Positions 18,432 to 27,575 of a stretch of DNA of 64,000 nucleotides are shown piece by piece. Origin of the DNA: Syntrophobacter fumaroxidans MPOB. Lineage in GTDB: Bacteria; Desulfobacterota; Syntrophobacteria; Syntrophobacterales; Syntrophobacteraceae. The notes beneath the pieces are model-generated. The model saw nothing but the letters and a program-made list of their open reading frames with translations, was not told the DNA's origin and did not search any database. Location: assembly GCF_000014965.1 (NCBI RefSeq), contig NC_008554.1, positions 2,034,001 to 2,098,000 on the forward strand, given 5' to 3'. Each line of letters begins with the position of its first letter. Position 1 is the stretch's first letter. Position numbers and translations under genes: made by a program.

Positions 18432-19040
18432 ATGACGATCAGCAACACGATCATCTCCATCATGACCGCCGATCTCAAGCCGAAAGACCTCAAAAAGCAG
18501 ATGGCCCTCATCCATGAGCTCGGCAACTTTCTTTCAGCCTCCCTCAGCCTCAGGGAAATGCTGGAAGGAGCCATCTGGAAAGTCCTGGCTCATTTCGACC
18601 TCGACGCAGGCAGAATCTACCTGATGCATGAGAGCGGCCTCTACCTGGCCCTGGCCGCGGCCATCGGAACGGATCCCAGGGGCATGGAAAAAATCAACCG
18701 GAATGAAGGTTTCACCGGGAAAGCCGTCCGTAACAGGGCGTTTATCGCCCAGCACGTCTCCGAGCTCGAGGAAGAAGACCGGATGTCGCTGCTCATACGC
18801 AAGGGTTTCAAGGTCGTGATCTGCATCCCGCTCATCGTCATGGACAACATAACCGGCGTCATGAACCTGACGGCCAACAGGGATATCGAACTGGATCAGG
18901 AGGAGATCGATCTCCTGATCACCGTGGCAAACCATATCGCCATAGCCGCACACCACGCCAAGCTGCAGAAGGAAATCGAAAACCGGGAAAAGACCATCGA
19001 CTTCCTGCGCACCCAGCTGCAGAATATTCCCAAGCCTTGA
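18432..19040 (+). CDS. GAF-domain protein
   Basis: The 202-residue product starts at 18432, with GAGGG upstream. An N-terminal helix (about 15-45) leads into one GAF domain (about 35-175: AIWKVLAHFDLDAGRIYLM through VANHIAIAAHHA), and it ends in a coiled-coil-like helix. GAF domains bind small ligands such as nucleotides, haem or oxo-acids. No kinase, cyclase or HTH output domain is attached, so it must act by binding a partner. It is the only plus-strand gene downstream of the cobalamin riboswitch, 593 bases away. Function unknown. Confidence 0.8.
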   Translation: MTISNTIISIMTADLKPKDLKKQMALIHELGNFLSASLSLREMLEGAIWKVLAHFDLDAGRIYLMHESGLYLALAAAIGTDPRGMEKINRNEGFTGKAVRNRAFIAQHVSELEEEDRMSLLIRKGFKVVICIPLIVMDNITGVMNLTANRDIELDQEEIDLLITVANHIAIAAHHAKLQKEIENREKTIDFLRTQLQNIPKP

Positions 19041-19244
19041 AGTGCCGTCGTCCCGACATGCAAGGAACGTCGCGCTCATCCCGGCCGCGCAAGGCACGGG
19101 GCGACACCGCTTCCCGATCCCTCACTTGAAACGGATCCTCCCCGGCTGAAAGCGTTTCCAGGCCGGCTTCCCCCGTCGCGCAAGCACTCGGGTCTCGCAT
19201 GGAAACTCAAGGCGGAAAGCGGGGCCGGACCTGTCCCGCAACGC

Positions 19245-20225
19245 TCACTGCCAGGTTTCGCTTCTGAGTATCCGTTGCTTTTCGTCCACAATTTTCAACT
19301 CGTCATTGATCCTCTGGATGGCCCAGATGTTTTCCGCTTTTCCCGAAACCGATTTTTCGTCATTGCGGACGCTGAAAGAGGTGATGAACTTGGCAATTTT
19401 CACATCCTGCTGGTCGGTGACGATCAGCACCACGTTCCCGTCGATGGACGACTCGATCGTATCCCACCTTCGGAAGTAGTGCTCCTTGTCCTTCCGGACG
19501 AACTCCCTGCTCACCGTCCCTTTGGAATAGTAGTCGACCTTGTCCGCGTAACAGGACAGCACCGCACTGATGTCCTTTTCCGCGACGGCATCCATGCAGC
19601 CCTCGACGAATTCGACGATTTCCTCTCTGCGAATGGAGGTTGCGCGGTCGACAACGGGAGGAACGGGCGGTTCCGCTCGGGAAGCGGCCCCGGGCGGCAC
19701 CCCGGAGGGTGCGGAAGGCGATTCCTCCACCTCATCCGGCGGAAGCCGGCGGCCGGTTGCGACAGCACCCTTCGGCTCCCCGCTCACGGGCGGCTCCGGG
19801 GTGAATTGTCTCCGCTCGTCGGTTTCATCCCCGTACTTCGATGTCTCGTCCCCCCGATCCGCCCGGGGAGGGTGTGCCGAGGGTTCGTTTTTCGAGGGAA
19901 CGATGTCCACCAACAGAGGATGCTTGTCCCTGGTCAAATCGGCGGTGGCGGAGTAGGTGATGCTCGCTTTCCTGCCTATGAGCTTTTGAGCGGCGGCGGC
20001 AAGCGCATCGCTCCTTTGCTTGCTCGTTTCCGGGTCGAAATAAAACACGATGTTGGGTACGTAGACCCCGTACTTGTCGACACGAATGACCGAGGCGTCC
20101 ATTGTGCCCTGAGTCCGGGCGGGCCTAGCCTCCGCGGCCTCCACGACGTGAACGATGGCCAGGCACGACCCGAGCCAGCATATAATACTTAAACCACCCA
20201 TGCATATCAGCAGTCGCGGTTTCAT
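19245..20225 (-). CDS. Exported protein with an NTF2/SnoaL-like C-terminal domain
   Basis: The product has 326 residues. The N-terminus is a signal peptide (hydrophobic residues about 5-28). Residues about 40-110 form a small conserved-looking domain, 110-200 are a proline- and charge-rich linker of low complexity, and 200-326 (IVEFVEGCMDAVAEKDISAV onward, ending in an alternating strand pattern) look like an NTF2-like/SnoaL fold of the type found in periplasmic stress or cell-envelope proteins. No function can be assigned. It stands between the GAF gene (convergent) and lipB. Confidence 0.7.
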   Translation of the reverse strand: MKPRLLICMGGLSIICWLGSCLAIVHVVEAAEARPARTQGTMDASVIRVDKYGVYVPNIVFYFDPETSKQRSDALAAAAQKLIGRKASITYSATADLTRDKHPLLVDIVPSKNEPSAHPPRADRGDETSKYGDETDERRQFTPEPPVSGEPKGAVATGRRLPPDEVEESPSAPSGVPPGAASRAEPPVPPVVDRATSIRREEIVEFVEGCMDAVAEKDISAVLSCYADKVDYYSKGTVSREFVRKDKEHYFRRWDTIESSIDGNVVLIVTDQQDVKIAKFITSFSVRNDEKSVSGKAENIWAIQRINDELKIVDEKQRILRSETWQ

Positions 20226-20318
20226 GATCTTCCTTCCCGATCGCGGTGAGATTTCTTCTTTTATCCAGTGTATCGTTTCAGCAGGAGAATTGAAAATCCC
20301 GGGCGGTCGCCCCCCGGC

Positions 20319-21005
20319 TCAGTCGTTCAGAAGCGCCTCGATTTCCGGCAGTGTTCTTTCCTGCCAGTCTCTTTCGAACAGCCTGCGGAGGTGAAAAGCG
20401 ATGCTTCGGTGCACTTCGGACCCGGACACATCCTTTCCCAGGAGCCTGGATATGGAGGTCATTTCGACCCCTTTCAATCCGCAGGCGTCGATCAACCCGA
20501 AGTATTCGAGATTCGTGGTGCAGTTCAGTGCGATACCATGATAGGAAACCCACCTGCTGACCGCTATTCCGACGGAAGCGATCTTGTCGCCTCCGACCCA
20601 CACGCCCCGGTTCTTGCCGTTGCGTCTCCCCTTGATCCCGAAGTCGCCGAGTACGCCGATGACAAGACTTTCGAGCGCCGACACGTAATCCGCAAGGCTC
20701 AGACCGCTTTCACGCAGATGAAGGATGGGGTACACCACTGCCTGGCCGGGACCGTGATAGGTGACGTCCCCGCCCCTTTCGACCTGGACGACGGGGATTC
20801 CCATTCTTTCCAGATCCTCCGGCGACGCTTTCAGGCAAAGCCTGTTTCCGCGCCGTCCCAGGGTAATGGTGTGAGGATGCTCCACGAGGAGTACCGTATC
20901 GGGCACCACATCGATGACCCTTCTCGCGTGAAGCCGCTTCTGGAGGTCCCGGGAGCGGTTGTAATCAAGCATGCCGAGATTGAGGAGAAACGCCTTCCGA
21001 AGCAT
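20319..21005 (-). CDS. lipB: Octanoyl-[acyl-carrier-protein]:protein N-octanoyltransferase
   Basis: LipB moves octanoate from ACP to lipoyl domains of 2-oxoacid dehydrogenases and the glycine cleavage H protein. With a start at 21005 (GAGGG upstream) the protein has 228 residues, the usual length. The signature RGGDVTYHGPGQ is at 78-89, catalytic lysine K141 (GDKIASVGI) and catalytic cysteine C175 (IDACGLKG) are present. A longer frame to 21095 lacks a binding site. No lipA is next to it. Confidence 0.94.
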   Translation of the reverse strand: MLRKAFLLNLGMLDYNRSRDLQKRLHARRVIDVVPDTVLLVEHPHTITLGRRGNRLCLKASPEDLERMGIPVVQVERGGDVTYHGPGQAVVYPILHLRESGLSLADYVSALESLVIGVLGDFGIKGRRNGKNRGVWVGGDKIASVGIAVSRWVSYHGIALNCTTNLEYFGLIDACGLKGVEMTSISRLLGKDVSGSEVHRSIAFHLRRLFERDWQERTLPEIEALLND

Positions 21006-21171
21006 TTGACCCTCGAGGAAAAGACACCGTCGGATTCCCGCCTTCGACCGAATCGGCGGATGTTGCGGGCAGGATTCCCGGCGGGTTTCGGGCATTCCTT
21101 GCAGGGAAGAGCCTTAATTCATGCAACCGGTTGCGTCGGCCCGGCGTGGAGGTTCCCGTGTCCTTCCGGCT

Positions 21172-22428
21172 TTATGTGAAAGACCCCTGCTCCTTGAGTC
21201 TGATGGCGACGGGCAAGCCGATTTCCAACGACAGCTCGTCGGAGAGCTTCTGAGAGAGCTTCTGCATTTCCTTGATCTCATCGGAAAAGATGCTCTCGTT
21301 CACGCCCAGGGAAACCTCGAGGTATTCCATCATCTGCTGTTTCACAGCCATGAAACGATAGAGAGGGGGTTCGAATCCCAGTTCACGCGTGAGAATGTGA
21401 AAGATTTGTTTGTGATAGACCTTCACGCCGCGAATCACCATCATGTCGTCGGCGCGATAGGGCAGCCATTCCACGCGTCGCAGAGTGCGTCCGCAGGGAC
21501 AGGCGCCGTGCAGAAGCCGGACCCGGTCTCCGGTGCGAAACCGAATCAAGGGATAGGCGCGCGTGGTCAGGGTCGTAAGTACCAGTTCGCCTTCCTCGCC
21601 GGCCTTCACGAGTTCCCCGGTATCGGGATTGACGACTTCGATCAGGAAGTGGTCCTCACTGACATGGAGCCCGTTGCGCTCCTCGCACTCGAATCCCAAA
21701 GCCGGTCCCGGCACTTCGTTCAGTCCATGGTGCAGCCACGCGCGCACATGGAGCTGCTCCTCCAGATTGCCCCGGACATTGTCTCCGGGAGCGTCACCCA
21801 CGAGGATGAGCGTCTTGAGGGCGAGCTCGTTGGGATTCAGGTTCGCCCGGAACAGGTGGTAGACCAGTTGCTCCGCCCCCGACGCGCTGGTGACGAGAAC
21901 GGAAGTCTTGTAGTCCTTCAGGATCATCAACTGCTTTTCGGGGGGCAGTGTGGTCATCGGAATGACGCCGGCGCCCACGGATTCCGCCCCGTCCTTGTAG
22001 TCGCGCCCCCAGTTGGCCAGGCCCGGGTCGAGCTCGACCTGCAGAATGTCCGTGGAGGACACACCGGCGGCCGTCAATGCACGTGCCACCAGTTCCCTCC
22101 AAATCAGCAGATCCTTTTTCGTGTAGCCGCTCACCACCGGCAGAGGGCCGTTGCCGCGCGCGGTGTGGATGCGCACGATATCGCGCAGGGGCACCGCAAA
22201 GAGGCCGTAGGGGTAATTCTCACTGAAATGGCACGGCTCGATGAACGGAATGCGGGACAGGTCCTCGATGCTTTCCACTACGGAAGGCTCAACCCCGTGC
22301 CGGGCAAAATGATTCCGGTAGAAGGGAACGTTGTAGGCTCGGTTGAGCGCGCTCTGCAGACGCTCCATCTGCTGCTGGAGTCGCTCGTCCGCATCGTAGC
22401 ATTCATCCCTGCGATTCCAGATGGGCAT
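21172..22428 (-). CDS. Divergent phenylacetate-CoA ligase family protein lacking the ATP P-loop motif
   Basis: The 418-residue protein aligns over its length with PaaK and with the second PaaK in this window (28029-29330). The adenylate-forming motif that reads SSGTTGKP in that paralogue is replaced here by TARGNGPLP (residues 89-97). The GLNEVPGPA segment replaces the YGxSE motif, while FRTGD and IRGVKVY remain. It is the last gene of the liv cluster, 2 bases after livF. It may activate another acid by an altered site, or be a non-catalytic or regulatory homologue; sequence alone does not decide. Confidence 0.8.
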   Translation of the reverse strand: MPIWNRRDECYDADERLQQQMERLQSALNRAYNVPFYRNHFARHGVEPSVVESIEDLSRIPFIEPCHFSENYPYGLFAVPLRDIVRIHTARGNGPLPVVSGYTKKDLLIWRELVARALTAAGVSSTDILQVELDPGLANWGRDYKDGAESVGAGVIPMTTLPPEKQLMILKDYKTSVLVTSASGAEQLVYHLFRANLNPNELALKTLILVGDAPGDNVRGNLEEQLHVRAWLHHGLNEVPGPALGFECEERNGLHVSEDHFLIEVVNPDTGELVKAGEEGELVLTTLTTRAYPLIRFRTGDRVRLLHGACPCGRTLRRVEWLPYRADDMMVIRGVKVYHKQIFHILTRELGFEPPLYRFMAVKQQMMEYLEVSLGVNESIFSDEIKEMQKLSQKLSDELSLEIGLPVAIRLKEQGSFT

Positions 22429-22430
22429 GA

Positions 22431-23174
22431 TCAGGCCCTCCCTTCGTAGAATTCACGATAGTCCTTGCCCAGGTACGCGCGCTTGACGTCATGGTCCGTG
22501 AGCAGTTCCGAAGCATTGCCGTCGAGAATCACCTTCCCGTTCTCCAGAACGTAGCCTCGGTCCGCGATCTGCAACGCGGCGCGCGCGTTCTGCTCGACGA
22601 GCAAAACCGTCATTCCCTGCCCTTTGAGCTGGACGAGCACGTCGAGGATCAACCGCACCAGGAAGGGAGCCAGCCCCATGGAAGGCTCGTCGAGCAGCAG
22701 CAGACGGGGGCGTGCCATGAGCGCACGGCCGATGGCGAGCATCTGTTGTTCCCCGCCCGAAAGCATCCCCGCGGGCTGCTTCATCCTTTCCTTCAATACC
22801 GGGAACAACTCGAGCACGGTGCCGAGGTCGCCCTCGATCTCCCGATGCTCCTTTTTCCGGTACCGGACGTACGCACCCAGCTTCAGGTTGTCGATGACGC
22901 TGAGCGGCGGGAACAGCATCCTTCCTTCGGGAACGAGGCTGATTCCCATCTTGACGATGTCAGGCGGCTTCAACCCGCTCAGCGATTGCTTCTCGATCAG
23001 GATTTCGCCGTTCCACTGGGGATGCAAACCGCAGATCGCGTTGAGCAGTGTGCTCTTGCCGGCCCCGTTCGCTCCGATGAGGGCAATGATTTCCCCCCGG
23101 CGCACGGAGAGGCTCACACCGCTGACCGCGCGGATCCGTCCGTAAAAACACTTGAGGTTGCGAATACGCAACAT
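22431..23174 (-). CDS. livF: Branched-chain/aromatic-type ABC transporter ATP-binding protein LivF
   Basis: This 247-residue ATPase has Walker A GANGAGKS (about 34-41), signature LSGGEQQ and Walker B LLLLDEP. It pairs with LivG on the cytoplasmic face of the LivHM channel. The start at 23174 (AGGAG upstream) gives the standard LivF N-terminus; the longer frame to 23234 overlaps nothing useful. It is followed after 2 bases by the divergent PaaK-like gene and preceded by livG. Confidence 0.93.
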   Translation of the reverse strand: MLRIRNLKCFYGRIRAVSGVSLSVRRGEIIALIGANGAGKSTLLNAICGLHPQWNGEILIEKQSLSGLKPPDIVKMGISLVPEGRMLFPPLSVIDNLKLGAYVRYRKKEHREIEGDLGTVLELFPVLKERMKQPAGMLSGGEQQMLAIGRALMARPRLLLLDEPSMGLAPFLVRLILDVLVQLKGQGMTVLLVEQNARAALQIADRGYVLENGKVILDGNASELLTDHDVKRAYLGKDYREFYEGRA

Positions 23175-23223
23175 GGCTCTCAACTCCTGGAATACGCCGG
23201 GTTCCACGTCCGCATTCCCCGCA

Positions 23224-24021
23224 CTAGTCGGCACCCAGGTAGGCGGAGATTACCGCTTCATTGGCCTGGACCTCCAGCGGCGTCCCTTCCGCCAGTTTAC
23301 GCCCCTGGTGCAGCACCAGGATCCGGTCGGAGATCGACATGATCAGGGACATGTCGTGTTCCACGAGCAGCAGGGTGATACCGCGTCCGCGGATCTGTTC
23401 GAGCAGTTCTCCGAGACGCTGGGTTTCCACGGCGTTCAGACCTGAAGCAGGCTCGTCCAGCAACAACAGGGCGGGTTCCACGGCCAGCGCCCGGGCGATC
23501 TCAAGAAAACGCTGCCAGCCGAAGGGAAGATCCGAGCTGCGATGGTCGGCCAGTTCTTCCAGCCCCACGAAGCGCAACAGCTCCATCGCGTGTTCCCGTG
23601 CTTCACGTTCCTCCCGGCGCACGCGGGGAAGACGCGTGACGGCCCCCCAGAATCCGCAGCGCGTCTTCACATGGCGGCCGACCAGCACGTTTTCGAGTGC
23701 CGTCATGGAACCGAACAGCTCGACGTTCTGAAAAGTACGCCCGATCCCGTAGCCCACCCGCTCGTGAACGCTCCGCCCCGAAACCTTGCGGTCCCGAAAC
23801 CGGATGGTGCCTTCATCGGGATCGTACGACCCGGTAATGATGTTGAAAAGCGTGGTCTTTCCCGCCCCGTTCGGCCCGATCACCGCGTGAATCGCTCCGG
23901 GGGAGACCTCGAATGAGAGGTTGTAGAGGGCCTGGATTCCGCCGAAGGATTTGGACAGCGATTCAACTGTTAATAGAGGCGGATTTTGAGGCTTTTCGGG
24001 TTCTTGCACCTTCATAGGCAT
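23224..24021 (-). CDS. livG: Branched-chain/aromatic-type ABC transporter ATP-binding protein LivG
   Basis: The 265-residue ATPase has Walker A GPNGAGKT, a Q-loop, the ABC signature region near LPFGWQRFLEIARALA (the first signature residues vary) and Walker B LLLLDEPASGLN. The C-terminal extension AEGTPLEVQANEAVISAYLG is typical of LivG. Its start overlaps the end of livM by about 59 bases, implying translational coupling. Two ATGs (24021 and 24015) are possible. Confidence 0.92.
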   Translation of the reverse strand: MPMKVQEPEKPQNPPLLTVESLSKSFGGIQALYNLSFEVSPGAIHAVIGPNGAGKTTLFNIITGSYDPDEGTIRFRDRKVSGRSVHERVGYGIGRTFQNVELFGSMTALENVLVGRHVKTRCGFWGAVTRLPRVRREEREAREHAMELLRFVGLEELADHRSSDLPFGWQRFLEIARALAVEPALLLLDEPASGLNAVETQRLGELLEQIRGRGITLLLVEHDMSLIMSISDRILVLHQGRKLAEGTPLEVQANEAVISAYLGAD

Positions 24022-24916
24022 CCATTATCCCACGGGTGAGCCCTTGCGGGAGGAAAATCATGATCACCATCAGGATGAGGCCGTACACGATCATTTCAGA
24101 GTCGGCGAAGGCCTGCAGAAACTCAGGAAGAACCGTCAGCAGGGAGGCTCCGAGCAAAGAGCCCCAGATGCTCGCCATGCCGCCGATGACCACCATCGTC
24201 ACGATGCGCACGGATACCAGGAAGTCAAACGACCCCGGACTGATGAAATTCACCAGGTGCGCATATAGAAACCCGGCCAGCGCGGCGAAAACCGCACTCA
24301 GCACGAAAATCTGTATTTTCAGCCGGCTGGTGTCGATGCCCATCGCGGCCGCGGCCTGCTCGCTGTCGTGAATGGCCCGCAGCCCGCGCCCCACGCGTGA
24401 ATCGACCAATCGCTCGCACAGCAGCAGGCAGACCAGCACCACAGCCCAGACCAGGTAGAAATAGTTCCTTGCGGAAGCAAAGGAAATCGGTCCCAACTCG
24501 AGCGAAGGTATTCCGACCAGCCCCGAATCCCCTCCCGTGAAGCGACTCCACTCACGAAAAATGATATAGCCGATCATCCCGAATCCGAGCGTGCCCATGC
24601 CCAGGTAGAAGCCCGACAGCCGAAGCATCGGCAGGGCCACCAGGAACGCGATGACCACGGTCAGGACGACCGCCACGGGCAAGGCCAGCCACGGGGACCA
24701 ATTCAAGTGAACGGTGAGGATCGCCGTGGCATAGGCCCCCAAGCCGTAGAATGCGGCATGACCGAGGGAAATCTGGCCCGCGTAGCCCATCAGCATGTTG
24801 AGGCCGAGGGCCAGCAGCGTGTTGATGCCGATGAAGGTCAACAGCTGGAAATGGTATGCGTTGGAAACGGACAGTCCCACCACCGCGATGACAAGTACAA
24901 AAAAGGCATTTCTCAT
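23963..24916 (-). CDS. livM: Branched-chain/aromatic-type ABC transporter permease LivM
   Basis: The product is a polytopic inner membrane permease with about 8-10 hydrophobic segments and the LivM/LivH family motif near GYAGQISLGHAAFYGLGAY. Started at 24916 it has 317 residues and begins directly with the first membrane helix; a frame open to 25066 adds about 50 hydrophilic residues and is less likely. The binding site upstream of 24916 is weak. It overlaps livG and follows livH by 169 bases. Confidence 0.88.
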   Translation of the reverse strand: MRNAFFVLVIAVVGLSVSNAYHFQLLTFIGINTLLALGLNMLMGYAGQISLGHAAFYGLGAYATAILTVHLNWSPWLALPVAVVLTVVIAFLVALPMLRLSGFYLGMGTLGFGMIGYIIFREWSRFTGGDSGLVGIPSLELGPISFASARNYFYLVWAVVLVCLLLCERLVDSRVGRGLRAIHDSEQAAAAMGIDTSRLKIQIFVLSAVFAALAGFLYAHLVNFISPGSFDFLVSVRIVTMVVIGGMASIWGSLLGASLLTVLPEFLQAFADSEMIVYGLILMVIMIFLPQGLTRGIMDAYEGARTRKASKSASINS

Positions 24917-25085
24917 TTCGAGTCGCACGCCTGCTTTGATGTTCCGTTCAGAACCATGCCTCCAGCCGCATCCAAATCGTTCATCATCCCGCTGCACCAC
25001 CGCCGGGAGCGTGTCGGGAAATGACGCTCTTCCGAAAAAACCATTGAACGAGCGGGCGCGGCACACCCGGGCGGGCGCCGACCCG

Positions 25086-25961
25086 CTAGAACCTTTTCAC
25101 CACTTTCGCCCCGAGTATCCCTCCCGGACGGACATAGAGAATGCCCAGGAGCAAAACGAAGGCGATGGCATCCTTGAGGCTCGAGGAGAAGAAACCGACC
25201 CCGAAGGCTTCCAGCAGCCCCAACAGGAGGCCCCCCAGCACCGCCCCGAGAGAGCTGCCCAATCCGCCGAGCATCGCGGCACAGAAGCCTTTCAGGCCGA
25301 GTGTCATCCCCATGTCGTAGCTGCTCATCGAGATCGGCGCGATAAGAATGCCTCCTATCGCCCCCATTCCCGCGCTCAGCGCGAAAGCCAGCAGCACCAG
25401 TCTTTCGCTTGGAATGCCCTGGAGCCACGCCGCTCTCTTGCTGATGGCGCAGGCCAGCATGGCCTTTCCGGTAAGCGTCCTGCGGTGGAAGAACTGCAAG
25501 CCGAAGACGATGAGCAAAACCGCGGCCAGAATAAACAGGCTCTGGGGCAGAAGCGTGGCGCCGGCAACTTCAAATGCGCCCTGGCGTGAGAAGGCGGGCG
25601 AGCTGTACGACTCCTTGCCCCATCCGATCATGCCCGCTCCCCGCAGGAAAATGGACGCTCCAATCGTCACGATGACAAGAACGATCGGGTGAGGTTTGCG
25701 CACATTGCGTATCGCCGCCCGCTCCAGGAGCAACCCGACCGCGGACACCCCGATGGTGGAAAGCACAATGGCGGCCGGCAGCGGCAGCCCCGCTCCTTTC
25801 CACAGGGAAATCATGCCCAGCGCGCCCAGCATGACGAATTCCCCCTGGGCGAAATTGATCAGACCCGTCATGCTGAACAGCATGGAAAATCCCAGGGCGA
25901 TAATGGCGTAGACCGAGCCATTGGTGACCCCTGAGAAAACGTACTGAAGAAACTCCTGCAT
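25086..25961 (-). CDS. livH: Branched-chain/aromatic-type ABC transporter permease LivH
   Basis: The product has 291 residues with about 8 hydrophobic segments and the family motif SMTGLINFAQGEFVMLGA near residue 35. It forms the second half of the LivHM channel. The start at 25961 is chosen over 25979 because AGAGG lies just upstream. It follows livJ, with a stable hairpin (26009-26033) between the two genes. Confidence 0.92.
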   Translation of the reverse strand: MQEFLQYVFSGVTNGSVYAIIALGFSMLFSMTGLINFAQGEFVMLGALGMISLWKGAGLPLPAAIVLSTIGVSAVGLLLERAAIRNVRKPHPIVLVIVTIGASIFLRGAGMIGWGKESYSSPAFSRQGAFEVAGATLLPQSLFILAAVLLIVFGLQFFHRRTLTGKAMLACAISKRAAWLQGIPSERLVLLAFALSAGMGAIGGILIAPISMSSYDMGMTLGLKGFCAAMLGGLGSSLGAVLGGLLLGLLEAFGVGFFSSSLKDAIAFVLLLGILYVRPGGILGAKVVKRF

Positions 25962-26008
25962 GATGCCTCTGAGACCCATCCGCGGCCGCTCGCCCGCGTT
26001 TGCGTTTC

Positions 26009-26033
26009 AGCCGGGCGAGCCCGTCGCCCGGCT
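26009..26033. repeat. Stable intercistronic hairpin between livJ and livH
   Basis: AGCCGGGCGA (26009-26018) and TCGCCCGGCT (26024-26033) form a perfect 10-bp stem with a 5-nt loop, 6 bases after the livJ stop codon. No T-tract follows on the minus strand. Such hairpins behind binding-protein genes commonly protect the upstream mRNA and let it accumulate above the membrane genes; that role is inferred here. Confidence 0.7.
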
Positions 26034-26039
26034 TCCGCT

Positions 26040-27197
26040 CTATTGATCGATCACCTTGAACTTCCCGTTCTGAATCTGCACCATGACGAAGGCGTCCGGA
26101 CCAAGGCCGTTATGATCCTGAGGGGAGAAATTGAATGTACCGGTCACTCCGACGAGTCCCCTGACTTCCTCGATTCTCTTGCGCACGGCGTCCTTCTTTC
26201 CCTCCGTGCCTTCCAGCGCCTTGGCCAGAATCATCATGGCATCGTAGGCATACCCGCCGAACGGCGACACGGGCTGTTTGAAACGACCGGTGAACTGTTC
26301 CACATAGCGTTTGAGCACGGCCTTCTGCGGATCGGAGTCGGGAAGCTGGTCCGTCACCAGTATCTTGCCGGCCGGCAGAACAATGTTTTCCGCCGCCTCC
26401 CCCGCAAGCTCGACAAACTTGGGAGAAGCCACCCCGTGGCTCTGGTAGAGCGGGATCTTGAATCCCATCTGCTGAAAGTTTCTGGCGATGACCGCCGGAC
26501 CGGGGTTGGTGCCCCAGCAGATCACGGCCTCGGGCTGGGCACTGCGGACTTTCGTCAGCTGCGCGGTCATATCGGTATCCTTGGCGCCGAAGGTTTCAGC
26601 CTGCACCACCTGTATGCCGAATTTCGGGGCCTGCGCCGTCAACTGGTCGCGCCCGCTTTCGCCGTAGGCGCTCTCCACCGTGATGATCCCCACTTTCTTT
26701 ATATTCTTCTTCTGCATGTGCCCATAAATCGCCGCCACCGCCAGGACATCGCTCTGAGCCGTCTTGAAGACCCAGGGCTTCACCGGCTCCGTGATCAGGA
26801 TACCGGCCGCGCAGCTGATCAGGGGGACAGGCTGTTTCTCGGCCAGGGGCACGATGGCGAGAGTGGTGGGCGTGAGGCTTGGACCGATGATCGCGATGAC
26901 GTTATCCTTGGTCATCAGCTTGCTCGCGTTGAGGTTCGTCTTGCCGGGATCGCCCTCGGTGTCGTAAATGACCGCCTCCAGAAGGTGCCCGTCGATTCCG
27001 CCCCGGGCGTTGATCTCGTCAATCGCCAGTTCCAGGCTTTTCTTCTCGGGGTCTCCCAGGAATGAGCTTGGACCGGTTACGGAAAAAAGCCCGCCGATCT
27101 TGTACGGCTCCTTGCACCAGGCTGCGGCCGGAACGACGAGCAGACCGATCAGCAATACCGCCAACGATTTCCCGATCAATGACATCGTGCGATTCAT
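26040..27197 (-). CDS. livJ: ABC transporter periplasmic substrate-binding protein (LivJ/LivK family)
   Basis: The 385-residue precursor has a signal peptide (about 1-28, ending AAAWCKE) and a type I periplasmic-binding fold (Peripla_BP_6), beginning YKIGGLFSVTGPSSFLGDPEKK. AAGGGGGAG precedes the ATG. It delivers ligand to LivHMGF. The family binds branched-chain amino acids, amides or aromatic acids; the flanking PaaK-family and ACT genes make an aryl acid or aromatic amino acid plausible, but this is inference. Cys near the signal end (AWCKE) is not a clear lipobox. Confidence 0.92.
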   Translation of the reverse strand: MNRTMSLIGKSLAVLLIGLLVVPAAAWCKEPYKIGGLFSVTGPSSFLGDPEKKSLELAIDEINARGGIDGHLLEAVIYDTEGDPGKTNLNASKLMTKDNVIAIIGPSLTPTTLAIVPLAEKQPVPLISCAAGILITEPVKPWVFKTAQSDVLAVAAIYGHMQKKNIKKVGIITVESAYGESGRDQLTAQAPKFGIQVVQAETFGAKDTDMTAQLTKVRSAQPEAVICWGTNPGPAVIARNFQQMGFKIPLYQSHGVASPKFVELAGEAAENIVLPAGKILVTDQLPDSDPQKAVLKRYVEQFTGRFKQPVSPFGGYAYDAMMILAKALEGTEGKKDAVRKRIEEVRGLVGVTGTFNFSPQDHNGLGPDAFVMVQIQNGKFKVIDQ

Positions 27198-27575
27198 GAC
27201 TCCCCCTTCTTCCCGTCAATACGGGGTCAAACCTACACTTTTCACAAATCCCCATGAGCCGTAGACTCACGACGAAGCAGAAAAACCTCGGGCCGATGGG
27301 ATTCACGTACCACGCGGGCACCCTCGAACGATGAAAATCGGCCCCACGGCCGCGTCATTCGAAGCCGCCCGATGCTCCTTTTCCATGTGATCCGGCAATC
27401 CGGACAACGTTCCGGACCCGGGCATTCGAGGAGATGAGGGGGCGGCTCCCGACCCAACAGACCGCTCCGTTCCCGGAGCTCCGGCGACAAATGCCGTCCT
27501 GCCGGCATATCGGCCATTGGCCGTCTTCACTCGTCTGACGCGCCGCTCCGTTGCACCCGGCAGCGCAATCCGGCG
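27198..27575. other. Intergenic region between the ACT gene and livJ
   Basis: About 380 bases on a strand where genes on both sides run leftward. It contains several short inverted repeats (for example around TCCGGA at 27400-27418 and GGCC/GGCC near 27513-27525) but no clear terminator or promoter pair. I looked for a Phe-rich leader like that of paaK and found none. Whether paaK-ACT and the liv genes are one transcript is open. Confidence 0.4.

Noticed and set aside
21366-21390. A tRNA-like T-arm word (GGTTCGAATCCC) on the plus strand
   Set aside because: It lies inside the PaaK-like coding sequence, with no acceptor stem, anticodon arm or 3' CCA around it.
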